Shown one piece after another: positions 13,689 to 22,704 of a stretch of 32,579 nt of DNA. Made by a program: the position numbers and the translations under genes. Location: contig ONTZ01000041.1 in assembly GCA_900320905.1 (NCBI GenBank), positions 1-32,579 of the forward strand. The letters run 5' to 3'. A model generated the notes under the pieces. It saw only the letters and a program-made list of their open reading frames with translations, did not search any database and had not been told where the DNA came from. This DNA is from an uncultured Prevotella sp. (GTDB lineage: Bacteria; Bacteroidota; Bacteroidia; Bacteroidales; Bacteroidaceae). Every line of letters starts with the position of its first letter. Within the stretch, counting starts at the first letter, position 1.

Positions 13689-14534
13689 TTATATCTTGTT
13701 GCGCGAGAAGCGGCTCATGATGAACCGGCCACTAAGACTGAGGACAAGTACGATGGCCGTCAGCACTACTGCAGCGGCGTATGCACGATCCTGCACTTCT
13801 AACTGGGGAGCGCTAAGCTGGAAGAACACGCTCAATGGCAGAGAGGCCGTCTGCTGAGTAAGACTTGTAGGTATAGAGTCGCTAAAACCAGCAGTAAACA
13901 TCACACCTGCCGCGTCGCCGATGGCACGTCCGATACTGAGTAACGTAGCAGTAGCAATAGCCGGGGCTATCTGACGGACAACGACGCTGATGGTCTCCAG
14001 TCGTGTGGAGCCGAGACTATAGCCAGCCTCCAGCAAGTCTTGTGGAATGGTCTTAGCCACTTCGTCCATTGAGCGGATCAAAATAGGTATGATGAGCAAG
14101 GTGACCACGATAATACCACCAAGGAGCGACGTACGCAGGCCAAAGAATATCATAATGGTGAAGCCGAACGCACCATAGACAATGCTTGGTATTCCGAAAA
14201 GTACATCGTAGGCCAGGCGTGCAATAGAGCCAAACTTGGAATGAGGCTTGAGATAGACATTGAGGTAGAAGACTACAGGTATCGAGACCAGTAAGCCCAA
14301 GAAGGTTGCACCACCTACTATGTAGAGTGAACCAACGATAGCATTCAGGAATCCACCTTCCTTGCCAATATAGAAGCCGCCTCCAGGCAACGACGACACC
14401 ATCTCCCACGACAATACGGGCAGGCCACGCTTGAAGACTGACCAGATGACACTGACAACGAAGAACAGTACCAAAGCGATGGAAGCATACATCAATACCT
14501 TCCAGATTTTTTCTATGACTATAGCTCTCTTCAT
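13689..14534 (-). CDS. pstA: Phosphate ABC transporter permease PstA
   Basis: A 281-aa inner-membrane permease with about six hydrophobic segments, the first at residues 14-34 (LMYASIALVLFFVVSVIW). The EAA-type cytoplasmic loop that docks PstB is visible as LLEAGYSLGSTRLETISVVVRQIAPAI (about residues 167-193). The conserved GIPSIVYGAFG segment of the PstA/C family precedes it. It forms the phosphate channel with PstC. Start overlaps the pstC stop by 4 nt (ATGA). Followed by 126 bp without a gene that carry the separate pstB promoter. Confidence 0.95.
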   Translation of the reverse strand: MKRAIVIEKIWKVLMYASIALVLFFVVSVIWSVFKRGLPVLSWEMVSSLPGGGFYIGKEGGFLNAIVGSLYIVGGATFLGLLVSIPVVFYLNVYLKPHSKFGSIARLAYDVLFGIPSIVYGAFGFTIMIFFGLRTSLLGGIIVVTLLIIPILIRSMDEVAKTIPQDLLEAGYSLGSTRLETISVVVRQIAPAIATATLLSIGRAIGDAAGVMFTAGFSDSIPTSLTQQTASLPLSVFFQLSAPQLEVQDRAYAAAVVLTAIVLVLSLSGRFIMSRFSRNKI

Positions 14535-15421
14535 TTGTTTTTCATTTTACGTAAGACAAGTCGTGAGAACAGGTTGAACACCAGTACGACAAAGAACAGA
14601 ATGAATGCTGCAAACATCAGCGCACTCTCATAGAGTGGCAGTGACAGCATCTCGCCGTAGTTGTTTGCTATCAGGGCAGGAATGGGATAGCAGGCATCCA
14701 GCAAAGAGCCTGGCACAATAGCCAAATTGCCACACACCATGATGACGGCAATGGTCTCGCCCAATGTACGACTGGCTGCCAGGACGATGGCAGCGATGAC
14801 ACCTGGTGCCGTCTTGCGTAGGATGACATCTTTAGTGGTCTGCCATCGTGTTGCACCCAGCGACCATGCCGCTTCGCGGTATTCACGTCCCACGTTGCTG
14901 AATATCTCTATAAACAGGCTGACCAACAGAGGGATTACCGTCACGCCCAGAACAATGCCCGTGGCCAACACCGTATAGCCACTGCTTTCGCGATGCAATG
15001 ATGGTGCCACTATGTTTGCAACCCACGGCACGATGACCAGCATACCCCATACACCATAGATGACCGACGGCAGTCCTGCCAGAATGTCAAGCAACGGAAA
15101 TACATAGCGCTTCACAGCAGTATGAGCATACTCTGTCAGATAGATGGCCATAAGCAGGGAAATGGGGATGGCAATGCCAAGGGCCAACAGCGACACATAG
15201 AGCGTTCCCATCAAGAATGGAAAGAAGCCAAACCGATTGCTCATCGGTCGCCACTCGCCTTCAGTAAGTAAGTCCCACAGAGAGTGCTCCTGCAAGATTG
15301 GTACTGACTTCAGATACAAGCCCACAGCCATTGCCACCACCAAAAGCAGGCTGCTGATGGTCAGAACGGCCATCAGCTGCTCCGCTATGCGGTCTTTCAG
15401 TAATCTCTTGTCTCTTGCCAT
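14531..15421 (-). CDS. pstC: Phosphate ABC transporter permease PstC
   Basis: A 296-aa inner-membrane permease. The N-terminal helix ISSLLLVVAMAVGLYL, the family motif LAGLPSVIYGVWGML (about residues 113-127) and the EAA loop REAAWSLGATRWQTTKDVILRKTAPGVIAA (about 181-210) are clear. It pairs with PstA to carry phosphate delivered by PstS. The start lies 5 nt after the pstS stop and its stop overlaps pstA, so the three are translationally linked. Confidence 0.95.
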   Translation of the reverse strand: MARDKRLLKDRIAEQLMAVLTISSLLLVVAMAVGLYLKSVPILQEHSLWDLLTEGEWRPMSNRFGFFPFLMGTLYVSLLALGIAIPISLLMAIYLTEYAHTAVKRYVFPLLDILAGLPSVIYGVWGMLVIVPWVANIVAPSLHRESSGYTVLATGIVLGVTVIPLLVSLFIEIFSNVGREYREAAWSLGATRWQTTKDVILRKTAPGVIAAIVLAASRTLGETIAVIMVCGNLAIVPGSLLDACYPIPALIANNYGEMLSLPLYESALMFAAFILFFVVLVFNLFSRLVLRKMKNK

Positions 15422-15426
15422 GACGT

Positions 15427-16410
15427 TTATTTCTTCACACCTAACTTTTTGAGTCCGGCATCAAGTTTTTCCTGTGGTATTTCAATATATCCCTGCGGCC
15501 CATTCTCTTTCTGCCCGTCAGTCAGAATATACTCGAGAAAAGCCACGACAACGGGGTCTGTTGGCACTCCGTTAGAGACAAAGTAAAGGTCGCGGGCAGG
15601 AGGCGACGGATAACGTCCGTCGGCAATGGCTTTCACAACGTCCGACTTGTTTTCATAGAAGTCTTCCTCCGGATCAATCTGCCCGTTGTTGTTCACATCG
15701 ATGGGTGCTACGGCAATTCCTGGATTGGGCTTACCCGTCTTCGTGTCGTAGGCATAACCGATATTGTTCAGTCCAAGGCCGTTCACATCCTTTTGGATGG
15801 CGGCTGCCAAGCCTGGGTCACCGAAGACAGCTGTTCCCTGCAGGTCTTCCTGCTTCCCGCCGAGATATAGTGCCCAGGTCTCCGCCGCACCGCAGGCATC
15901 GCTGCGGGTATAAACTGTAATAGGTGTCGCATCACTTGTACCAGCTACCTGACCCCATGTCTTCTTTTGGCCCTTAATCCACAAGGCCACAAGGTCATCA
16001 CGTGTCACGCCATGCTGCTTCAGCTCGTTATAGACAGGATTTTTGGCGTTGATGGTAGGCACCACGGCATCTTTAGCCACGGCAAAGCCCACAGCACCAC
16101 GCTGCTGTTCTGCCTCACTCAGTTCACGACTCACCATGCCAAAATCCACAACTCCGGCAATAGCATCGGTCACCCCTTTGCCGGCACCACCTGCCGACAC
16201 GTCAATTTTCACACCAGGATGTAACTTCTGGAACTCATTGGCCCACTGTACAGCTAAAGGGTAGAGCGCAAAGGCTCCAGACAGTGAGATTTCGCCACTC
16301 AGTTCTCCGTCAGCACCAACCTTCGATTCTTTTTTTCCGCCGCAAGCGGTCAGCGACAGGGCCAGCACTGTTGCACCCAATGTCGCAAATGTAAATAATT
16401 TCTTGTTCAT
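15427..16410 (-). CDS. pstS: Phosphate-binding lipoprotein PstS
   Basis: The substrate-binding component of the phosphate transporter. I chose the ATG at 16410 (327 aa), because it gives a proper lipoprotein signal, MNKKLFTFATLGATVLALSL followed by lipobox TAC and GGKKES; the longer reading overlaps the porin gene. Phosphate-binding features include SGAFALYPLAVQWANEF, VSAGGAGKGVTDAIAG (about residues 74-89), RELSEAEQQRGAV and TRSDACGAAETW. Anchored to a membrane on the periplasmic side. The gene starts 13 nt after the porin stop and is 5 nt before pstC. Confidence 0.95.
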   Translation of the reverse strand: MNKKLFTFATLGATVLALSLTACGGKKESKVGADGELSGEISLSGAFALYPLAVQWANEFQKLHPGVKIDVSAGGAGKGVTDAIAGVVDFGMVSRELSEAEQQRGAVGFAVAKDAVVPTINAKNPVYNELKQHGVTRDDLVALWIKGQKKTWGQVAGTSDATPITVYTRSDACGAAETWALYLGGKQEDLQGTAVFGDPGLAAAIQKDVNGLGLNNIGYAYDTKTGKPNPGIAVAPIDVNNNGQIDPEEDFYENKSDVVKAIADGRYPSPPARDLYFVSNGVPTDPVVVAFLEYILTDGQKENGPQGYIEIPQEKLDAGLKKLGVKK

Positions 16411-16423
16411 ATTCGTGTTTATT

Positions 16424-17392
16424 TTAGAATTGTAGAATAAATTGGGTTTCAATCTGGTTGACATCTTTTGCAACCTTATTGTCCGTGTAAGTATAAGCAG
16501 CCTGAATGCGTAGCTTCTTGATTGGAATAATGTTCACACCCAGCTGATAGTTCCACTGTCTTTCATCACCATCCTTGTCGGCTTTGAAGTAGTCAACACT
16601 CAGCAACGGCTGCACTGCCTTTGATACCCAGTAGGCTGCGGTAGCATATGCACCATCACTCTTTTGTCCAGCCGTGTTGCCGTTCAGGTATTCTCCGCGA
16701 ATGGTCAGTTTGTCATCTTTGTACTCCACACCAGCCGAAGTACGATTTCGCACGTGTTCATCCCCTTTTGCCCCGTAGGATCCCTGATAGTGTCCTACGC
16801 TTAAGGCCAGTTCTTTTAAGGGTCTTACCCAAAGCAGTCCTGCAAAGTCCTTCTTATCATTGTCATCCTTGGTGTTAATACCGTTGCCGTTGAACACTCC
16901 AACGCGATAGCTCACTACCTTATTAAAAAGATCACCATAAAGTGTTATGCCCACGTCACGTCCATTGGCTTTCAGACCGCTTAGGTCGTTGTATCCATTC
17001 AGTCGAGATACCGCAGTAGGATTCTCAATAGTCACCCATGTGGCAGGACCGTAGAGCGTTTCCTGCGAATACTGCACTTTATATTCACCTATTTGCACAT
17101 TCACTTCCGGTGCAATCTTCCATCGCAAATAGGCATCAATTACTTTGACACTCGTCTCATATTCCGCCTGAAACTTATAGTCCACCTTGTCACTTAGCAC
17201 ACCATCTGCAGCCAAACGGATACGCCGGATATCAAACCCGTGTGTCGCGCCTTCCTTGTCACTCCACGCATAGCGTGCATTTATTAACCCCGATATTTTC
17301 GGTGCCTTCAGCTCTTGAGATGCTATTGGTAACACTGCCACCAACAGCAGAATGCTTACGAGTGTTATCCTAAATACTTTCAATCTTTTCAT
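16424..17392 (-). CDS. Phosphate-selective porin (OprO/OprP-like)
   Basis: A 322-aa outer-membrane beta-barrel protein. The ATG at 17392 gives a clean signal peptide (MKRLKVFRITLVSILLLVAV, cleavage after IASQ); an ATG at 17404 is also possible, but a longer TTG start would overlap the promoter. KISGLINARYAWSD is the first strand, and alternating aromatic/polar strands continue to the terminal ETQFILQF, which ends in Phe as barrels do. The OprO/P family admits phosphate or polyphosphate through the outer membrane. Placed directly ahead of pstSCA, it forms a complete outer-to-inner membrane phosphate route. Confidence 0.88.
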   Translation of the reverse strand: MKRLKVFRITLVSILLLVAVLPIASQELKAPKISGLINARYAWSDKEGATHGFDIRRIRLAADGVLSDKVDYKFQAEYETSVKVIDAYLRWKIAPEVNVQIGEYKVQYSQETLYGPATWVTIENPTAVSRLNGYNDLSGLKANGRDVGITLYGDLFNKVVSYRVGVFNGNGINTKDDNDKKDFAGLLWVRPLKELALSVGHYQGSYGAKGDEHVRNRTSAGVEYKDDKLTIRGEYLNGNTAGQKSDGAYATAAYWVSKAVQPLLSVDYFKADKDGDERQWNYQLGVNIIPIKKLRIQAAYTYTDNKVAKDVNQIETQFILQF

Positions 17393-17428
17393 ATGTGCAA
17401 TCATTTTTTTGTTGTTGAATAACGAGTG

Positions 17429-17459
17429 CAAAGGTACGGCGAAAACCCCGCCCTGGCAA
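17429..17459 (-). promoter_or_regulatory. Porin-pstSCA promoter (TTG-N20-TACCTTTG)
   Basis: Minus strand: TTG at 17459-17457 (within GGTATTG), exactly 20 bp, TACCTTTG at 17436-17429. The -33 part lies inside the loop of the terminator that ends the cys operon, so terminator and promoter share DNA. The start codon follows about 40 bp after the -7 box. Confidence 0.75.
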
Positions 17460-17474
17460 TACCATGAGCGGGGT
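17441..17474 (-). terminator. Terminator of the sulfate-assimilation operon
   Basis: Minus strand: ACCCCGC at 17474-17468, a 16-nt loop, GCGGGGT at 17451-17445, then TTTC. The stem is 7 bp and GC-rich, but the T tract is only about four long, so termination may be partial. It begins 56 nt after the cysH stop. Confidence 0.65.
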
Positions 17475-17529
17475 AATTTGATTCACGATAAATAGTGATG
17501 TTAATGGCAAATCTTAGGTATTTAGACTA

Positions 17530-18237
17530 TTAGTGCCGCTGATGAAGACCACATTCACGGTGGTCGGGCGATTCCCACCACCAGCGCCCTGCACGTACGT
17601 CTTCACCAGGCTTTACGGCTCGTGTACAAGGTTCGCAACCAATGCTGGGATAGCCTTTATCGTGGAGTTTATTATAGGGCACATGGTTTTGGCGTATATA
17701 ATCCCACACCTGCTGTTCGGTCCATGAGATGAGAGGATTGACCTTGATGAGCTGGTGCTGTTCGTCCCACTCCACGGTCTGCATGTCCTTGCGGGTGACG
17801 CTCTGCTCACGGCGCAGACCACAAATCCAAGCATCGAGTCCCTTGAAAGCACGTGCAAGCGGTTCGAGCTTGCGGATCTGACAACAACGATGGCGGCTCT
17901 CTATGGAGTTATAGAAGAGGTTGATGCCCTCTTCGCGTACCATGCGCTGCACCTCGCGATAGTCAGGGAAGAACACTTCCAACTGGATGCCGTAAGTCAG
18001 GTTGGTCTTGTCGATGAGCTGGTATGTCTCAGGGAAGAGACGGCCTGTGTCGAGTGTAAAAATACGAGCACCACCTTTCTTGACAATGATGTCCGTCAGC
18101 GTCTGATCTTCAATGCTGAGAGAAGATGAAAGAGCGATGCGCCCTTTATATGCCTCGAGGAAAAAGCCGACGACCTCTTCAGCGGGCGCATCGCGAAAAC
18201 GTTCGTTTAAATCACGTATGAGTTGTGTCCGTTCCAT
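17530..18237 (-). CDS. cysH: Adenylyl-sulfate (APS) reductase
   Basis: A 235-aa cytoplasmic enzyme reducing APS to sulfite and AMP with thioredoxin-type electrons. SSSLSIEDQTLTD and the PP-loop-like LDTGRLFPETY bind the nucleotide. Two cysteine pairs, SRHRCCQIRKLEPL (about residues 115-128) and GCEPCTRAV (about 202-210), are the [4Fe-4S] ligands that mark APS reductases rather than PAPS reductases, and the terminal ECGLH holds the catalytic Cys. The APS reading agrees with the lack of an APS kinase gene in the operon. The start overlaps the end of cysN by 31 nt. Last gene of the operon, followed by a hairpin at 17441-17474. Confidence 0.95.
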   Translation of the reverse strand: MERTQLIRDLNERFRDAPAEEVVGFFLEAYKGRIALSSSLSIEDQTLTDIIVKKGGARIFTLDTGRLFPETYQLIDKTNLTYGIQLEVFFPDYREVQRMVREEGINLFYNSIESRHRCCQIRKLEPLARAFKGLDAWICGLRREQSVTRKDMQTVEWDEQHQLIKVNPLISWTEQQVWDYIRQNHVPYNKLHDKGYPSIGCEPCTRAVKPGEDVRAGRWWWESPDHRECGLHQRH

Positions 18238-19535
18238 ATTGTTTCTGTTTTAATCATGCCGGCGCCGACGGTCTCGTTGGTGTCGGGATCGATGAAGATG
18301 ACGCTGCCTGTTATATGGTTCAGGCGATAGTCATCGAAGACAAGGGGCTGGGCGGTGTGGATGGTAATCTCGGCGATGTCGTTCATCTTGATCTGGGACA
18401 CACCGGGTTCCTTCTCCAGAGTGTTGATGTTGCGGCGGTAGTTGATGGTTCGCACGACGGCGAGTGTCTCGCTGGTGGTCTGTCGCACGATGTACTTGGT
18501 ACGCGGCAGCAGCGGCTGCTCGTTAAACCAGCAGACATCCAGACGCAAGTCCTGTTCCTGATGAGGTTGCGGCTCATCGGTCTTTACGAGGATGTCGCCG
18601 CGAGAGATGTCGATGTCATCAGCCAGCTGCAAGGTGATACTCTGCGGCGGTGTGGCCTCACTGAGTTCATCGGCAGTCTGTGTGATGTGTGACACGACAG
18701 ACTCAAGTCCACTTGACAAGACTTTTATGCGGTCACCCACGCGGATAATACCACTGGCCACGCGGCCCGCATAGCCACGGAAATCGGGGAAGCGGCTACT
18801 GATGGGACGGATGACATACTGTACGGGGAAGCGGAAGGCACGCTGCACGTCGGTCTCGACATTGGATGCCGACTTGTTGACAGGCACCGTCTCGAGGAAC
18901 TCCAGCAGCGGCGAACCCGTGTACCACGGCATGTGTTCAGAACGGTTCACCACATTGTCGCCGTCCTTGGCCGAGATGGGGATGAAGTTGATGTTCTGGA
19001 TATGGAGAGTCTGAGCCATCTTCTTGTAGTCAGCTACAATGCGGTTGAAGACCGCCTCAGAGAAATCAACGAGGTCCATCTTGTTGATGGCTACGACGAT
19101 GTGGGGGATGCCCAGCAGACTGGAGATGTAGGAGTGCCGCACGGTCTGCTCCAGTACACCATGACGGGCATCGACCAGAATGATGCTCAGGTCGGCTGTT
19201 GAAGCACCTGTCACCATGTTGCGGGTGTACTGAATGTGGCCTGGCGTATCGGCAATGATAAACTTTCGCTTGGGTGTGGCGAAGTAGCGGTAGGCCACGT
19301 CAATGGTAATGCCCTGTTCGCGCTCAGCTCGCAGGCCGTCAGTCAGTAGGGCGAGGTTCACCTCCTCGTTGCCACGAGATTTCGAGGCTGTCTCAACAGC
19401 CTCCAACTGATCTTCGAATATCGACTTCGAATCATACAGCAGTCGTCCGATGAGTGTCGATTTTCCGTCGTCTACGCTGCCCGCCGTCGAAAAGCGCAGC
19501 AGCTGCATATCTAAATAACCTCTTTCAGAATTCAT
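18207..19535 (-). CDS. cysN: Sulfate adenylyltransferase GTPase subunit CysN
   Basis: The regulatory GTPase of ATP sulfurylase; GTP hydrolysis drives formation of APS by CysD. The P-loop STAGSVDDGKSTLIGRLL is at about residues 16-33; DTPGHIQYTRNM (G3) and NKMDL (G4) follow, then EF-Tu-like beta-barrel domains. At 442 aa it has no fused CysC APS-kinase domain, consistent with the APS reductase downstream. I prefer the ATG at 19535 (MNSERGYLDM); one at 19544 adds three residues. It lies about 30 nt after cysD and overlaps cysH. Confidence 0.95.
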   Translation of the reverse strand: MNSERGYLDMQLLRFSTAGSVDDGKSTLIGRLLYDSKSIFEDQLEAVETASKSRGNEEVNLALLTDGLRAEREQGITIDVAYRYFATPKRKFIIADTPGHIQYTRNMVTGASTADLSIILVDARHGVLEQTVRHSYISSLLGIPHIVVAINKMDLVDFSEAVFNRIVADYKKMAQTLHIQNINFIPISAKDGDNVVNRSEHMPWYTGSPLLEFLETVPVNKSASNVETDVQRAFRFPVQYVIRPISSRFPDFRGYAGRVASGIIRVGDRIKVLSSGLESVVSHITQTADELSEATPPQSITLQLADDIDISRGDILVKTDEPQPHQEQDLRLDVCWFNEQPLLPRTKYIVRQTTSETLAVVRTINYRRNINTLEKEPGVSQIKMNDIAEITIHTAQPLVFDDYRLNHITGSVIFIDPDTNETVGAGMIKTETIWNGHNSYVI

Positions 19536-19565
19536 AATTCGCATTTTAAAATCTTCAATTCATCA

Positions 19566-20465
19566 TTAAAAGTAGCCGGCTTTCTTGCGGTCTTCCATAC
19601 TGGTTTCACTACGTTTGTCATCGGCTCGTCCGCCACGTTCGGTGACGCGAGTTGCCGCTATCTCCTCGATAATATCCTCCAGCGTGTGGGCTGTGGAGAG
19701 TGTCAGACCGGTACAGGTGATGTCGCCGATGGTTCGGCAGCGCACCTGCTTGGTCACTATCTGCTCTGTCGGCTTCAGCTTAATACACGGCTCGGCGGCC
19801 AGCCACTGTCCATCGCGCTCAAAGACCTGTCGCTCGTGGGTGAAGTAGAGACTGGGCATCTCAATTTTCTCCTGTAGGATATACTGCCAGACGTCCATTT
19901 CCGTCCAGTTGGAGATCGGGAACACACGAAAATGCTCCCCCATAGCCTTGCGCCCGTTGAAGATGTTCCACAACTCAGGACGCTGATTCTTCGGGTTCCA
20001 CTGGCCGAACTCATCGCGATGGCTGAAGAAGCGCTCCTTGGCACGGGCCTTCTCCTCGTCGCGACGGGCACCACCTATGGCTGCATCAAAGTGGTACTTC
20101 TCGATCGTGTCCAAGAGCGTGGTTGTCTGTAGTTTGTTGCGTGAGGCATAGTAGCCAGTCTCCTCCTTGACGCGCCCTGTGTCAATGCTCTCCTGCACGG
20201 AGCCTACAATCAGTTCAGCACCAAGACGGCTTACCAGCGCATTACGATAGTCAATGGTTTCCTGGAAGTTATGTCCCGTGTCGATATGCAACAGGGGGAA
20301 GGGAATTTTAGCGGGATAAAATGCCTTATAGGCCAGATGGACAATGACGATAGAGTCTTTACCACCAGAGAAGAGGATGACGGGCCGCTCAAACTGTGCC
20401 GCCACCTCGCGGAGTACGTAGATGCTCTCCGACTCTAATTCTTTCAGATGTGTGATGTTGCTCAT
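19566..20465 (-). CDS. cysD: Sulfate adenylyltransferase small subunit CysD
   Basis: The catalytic subunit of ATP sulfurylase: sulfate + ATP to APS + pyrophosphate. A 299-aa PP-loop protein of normal length. The PP-loop LFSGGKDSIVIVHLA is at about residues 31-45, and GGARRDEEKARAKERFFS and FPISNWTEMDVWQYI are family hallmarks. The C-terminus GGRADDKRSETSMEDRKKAG is also typical of CysD. The ATG overlaps the hemL stop by 4 nt, so it is coupled to the tetrapyrrole genes, and cysN follows. Confidence 0.97.
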   Translation of the reverse strand: MSNITHLKELESESIYVLREVAAQFERPVILFSGGKDSIVIVHLAYKAFYPAKIPFPLLHIDTGHNFQETIDYRNALVSRLGAELIVGSVQESIDTGRVKEETGYYASRNKLQTTTLLDTIEKYHFDAAIGGARRDEEKARAKERFFSHRDEFGQWNPKNQRPELWNIFNGRKAMGEHFRVFPISNWTEMDVWQYILQEKIEMPSLYFTHERQVFERDGQWLAAEPCIKLKPTEQIVTKQVRCRTIGDITCTGLTLSTAHTLEDIIEEIAATRVTERGGRADDKRSETSMEDRKKAGYF

Positions 20466-21742
20466 TCTATGCTTTCTTTTATGGATTTCAATACGTATTC
20501 CAGGATGTCATCTGTGTGACATTCAGAGATAAAATTGCCCTCGAACTGTGACGGAGAGACATAGATACCCCGATCCAGCATACGCTGGAAATAGCGGGCA
20601 AAGCGCTTCTGGTCGCTGCGGCGGGCATCTGCAAAGTTTCTTACAGGTTCGGCATTGAAGAACAGTGTGAACATCGAGCCGCAGTGGTTCAGCTGGATGT
20701 CCCTGCCGCGGATAATCTGCTTCAGTTCCTCAATGAACTGGCGGCTGCGACCTTCCAGCTTCTCATAAAAACTGGGAAAGGCCAGCTGGTGGAGCGTCTC
20801 CAAACCAGCAGCCATCGCTACAGGATTGCCGCTGAGGGTACCTGCCTGATAGACGGGACCATCCGGAGCAAGCAGAGCCATGATATCCTCACGTCCGCCA
20901 AAAGCTGCAGCTGGGAAACCGCCCCCGACAATCTTGCCCACGGTAGTCATATCGGGGGTGATACCGAAACGCTGCTGTGCACCGCCAAAAGCCAGTCGGA
21001 AACCGGTGATGACCTCATCGAAGATGAGTACGGCACCGTATTGCGTCGTCAGTCGGCGGGTGGCTTTCAGGAAGTCGAGCGACGGAACCACCACACCCAT
21101 ATTACAGGCCACAGGCTCCAGGATGATGGCAGCAACGTGGTCGCCATGCTTCAGAAAATATTGTTCCAGTGCCTCCACGTCATTGTATGGAAGACAGACG
21201 GTATGCTTAGTGAAGTCGTTGGGGACACCTGCGCTGGAGGCGGTACTGATGTTGGCAACGGCAGAACCCGCACTGACCAGCAGATGGTCGGCGTGACCGT
21301 GATAGTTGCCTTCAAACTTGACCAACGTATCGCGACCTGTAAAGCCACGGGCCACGCGGATGGCTGACATCGTAGCCTCAGTGCCGCTATTGACGAATCG
21401 CAGACGCTGCATCGAGGGGAAAGCCTCGCGTACACTTTCGGCCAGCCGCGTCTCGGCCTCTGTAGGTATGCCGTAGCTGGAGCCTCGCTGAATGGCCTCT
21501 ATGGCACGTCGGCTGACTGCCGGATTGTTGTGACCTAAGATGAAGACACCCCACGACATACAGAAGTCGATGAAGACATTTCCGTCGATGTCAGTCAGGT
21601 ATGCACGATTGGCATCCGCGATGAATAGCGGTGTGGTGCCCACACTGCGCAGCGCACGTACAGGACTGTTGACGCCACCTGGGATGACCCGTGTGGCCCG
21701 CTCGAAGGCGGCTGCTGATAATGTTCGTTGATTTATGCCCAT
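20462..21742 (-). CDS. hemL: Glutamate-1-semialdehyde 2,1-aminomutase
   Basis: Converts glutamate-1-semialdehyde to 5-aminolevulinate, second step of the C5 pathway. 426 aa, normal length. Features are the N-terminal ATRVIPGGVNSPVRAL, PTEAETRLAESV, NSGTEATMSAIRVARG, the DEVITGFR motif and the PLP lysine in TVGKIVGGGFPAAAFGG (about residue 265), with YQAGTLSGNPVAMAAG after it. It overlaps hemB by 10 nt and cysD by 4 nt. In this operon its product should feed siroheme rather than haem, because late haem genes are absent. Confidence 0.96.
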   Translation of the reverse strand: MGINQRTLSAAAFERATRVIPGGVNSPVRALRSVGTTPLFIADANRAYLTDIDGNVFIDFCMSWGVFILGHNNPAVSRRAIEAIQRGSSYGIPTEAETRLAESVREAFPSMQRLRFVNSGTEATMSAIRVARGFTGRDTLVKFEGNYHGHADHLLVSAGSAVANISTASSAGVPNDFTKHTVCLPYNDVEALEQYFLKHGDHVAAIILEPVACNMGVVVPSLDFLKATRRLTTQYGAVLIFDEVITGFRLAFGGAQQRFGITPDMTTVGKIVGGGFPAAAFGGREDIMALLAPDGPVYQAGTLSGNPVAMAAGLETLHQLAFPSFYEKLEGRSRQFIEELKQIIRGRDIQLNHCGSMFTLFFNAEPVRNFADARRSDQKRFARYFQRMLDRGIYVSPSQFEGNFISECHTDDILEYVLKSIKESIE

Positions 21743-22704
21743 CGCTGCTGATATTCTTTAGCGTAATACGTAATGATATATTGTGCTCCGGCACGTTTGA
21801 TGGCAATGAGGCTCTCATAGACCACGCGCTGCTCGTCGAGATAGCCTGCATTGGCGGCTGCCTTCAACATAGCGTACTCGCCGCTGACCTGATAGGCCAC
21901 CATCGGCACCTTCGGGAATCGCTCCACGGCACGGGCAATCATGTCGAGATAAGGCAGGGCAGGTTTCACCATCGTCCAGTCGGCTCCTTCCTCCAGGTCG
22001 GCCTCAATCTCTTCAAGTCCCTGGTCGTGCGTGCGATAGTCCATCTGGTAGGTCTTGCGGTCGCCGAATGCCGGGGCAGAGTCGGCGGCATCGCGGAAGG
22101 GACCATAGAAGGCCGAGGCATACTTGGCGGAATAGGCCAACACCTTGGTTTTATCAGCAAAGCCAGTCTCGCGGAGTCTTTGTTTGATGGCTTCAACCTG
22201 ACCATCCATCATGGCCGAAGGCGCCACGAAGTCGGCACCTGCCTTGGCATGCTGATAGGCCATTTCGGCCAGCAGAGGCAGTGTCGTGTCGTTGTCTACA
22301 TCGTGATGGTGCAGTAGTCCGCAATGACCATGACTGGTGTACTCGCACAGGCAGACGTCGGTCATCACAATGGTCTCGGGCGAGGCCTGCTTGATGGCTC
22401 TCACAGCACGCGAGATGAGGTTGTCGTCAGCGTATGCAGCCGTGCCGCGCTCATCCTTCACGTCGTCACCGACGACGCCAAAGAGTAGCACCTTGTCGAT
22501 GCCAAGTGCCTTGACCTCCTGTACGTCCTTGACCAGCGTATCGATGCTGTAACGGTTGATACCCGGCATCGTGGGAATTGGCTCCACGACACCCTCTCCC
22601 TCTACCACGAAATAAGGGTAGATAAAGTCCTGGACACTGACGGCCACGTCGGCATACCTATCCCGTGTGGCCTGGTCCGTTCTGAATGTTCTGAATCTTT
22701 TCAT
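21733..22704 (-). CDS. hemB: Delta-aminolevulinic acid dehydratase (porphobilinogen synthase)
   Basis: Condenses two aminolevulinates to porphobilinogen. 323 aa, full length. The active-site cysteine cluster DVCLCEYTSHGHCGLL (about residues 116-131) is the zinc-binding type. The two Schiff-base lysines sit in AYSAKYASAFYGPFRDA and MVKPALPYLDM. It starts MKRFRTFRTD inside the last 47 nt of the upstream cobA-hemD reading frame and overlaps hemL by 10 nt, so the genes are tightly packed. Confidence 0.97.
   Translation of the reverse strand: MKRFRTFRTDQATRDRYADVAVSVQDFIYPYFVVEGEGVVEPIPTMPGINRYSIDTLVKDVQEVKALGIDKVLLFGVVGDDVKDERGTAAYADDNLISRAVRAIKQASPETIVMTDVCLCEYTSHGHCGLLHHHDVDNDTTLPLLAEMAYQHAKAGADFVAPSAMMDGQVEAIKQRLRETGFADKTKVLAYSAKYASAFYGPFRDAADSAPAFGDRKTYQMDYRTHDQGLEEIEADLEEGADWTMVKPALPYLDMIARAVERFPKVPMVAYQVSGEYAMLKAAANAGYLDEQRVVYESLIAIKRAGAQYIITYYAKEYQQRWA

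Noticed and set aside
16424-17431. TTG start at 17431 for the porin
   Set aside because: It overlaps the -7 box of the porin promoter, and the ATG at 17392 gives a normal signal peptide.
20684-21367. A 227-codon plus-strand open frame
   Set aside because: Antisense shadow of hemL; no promoter, start context or recognisable motif.
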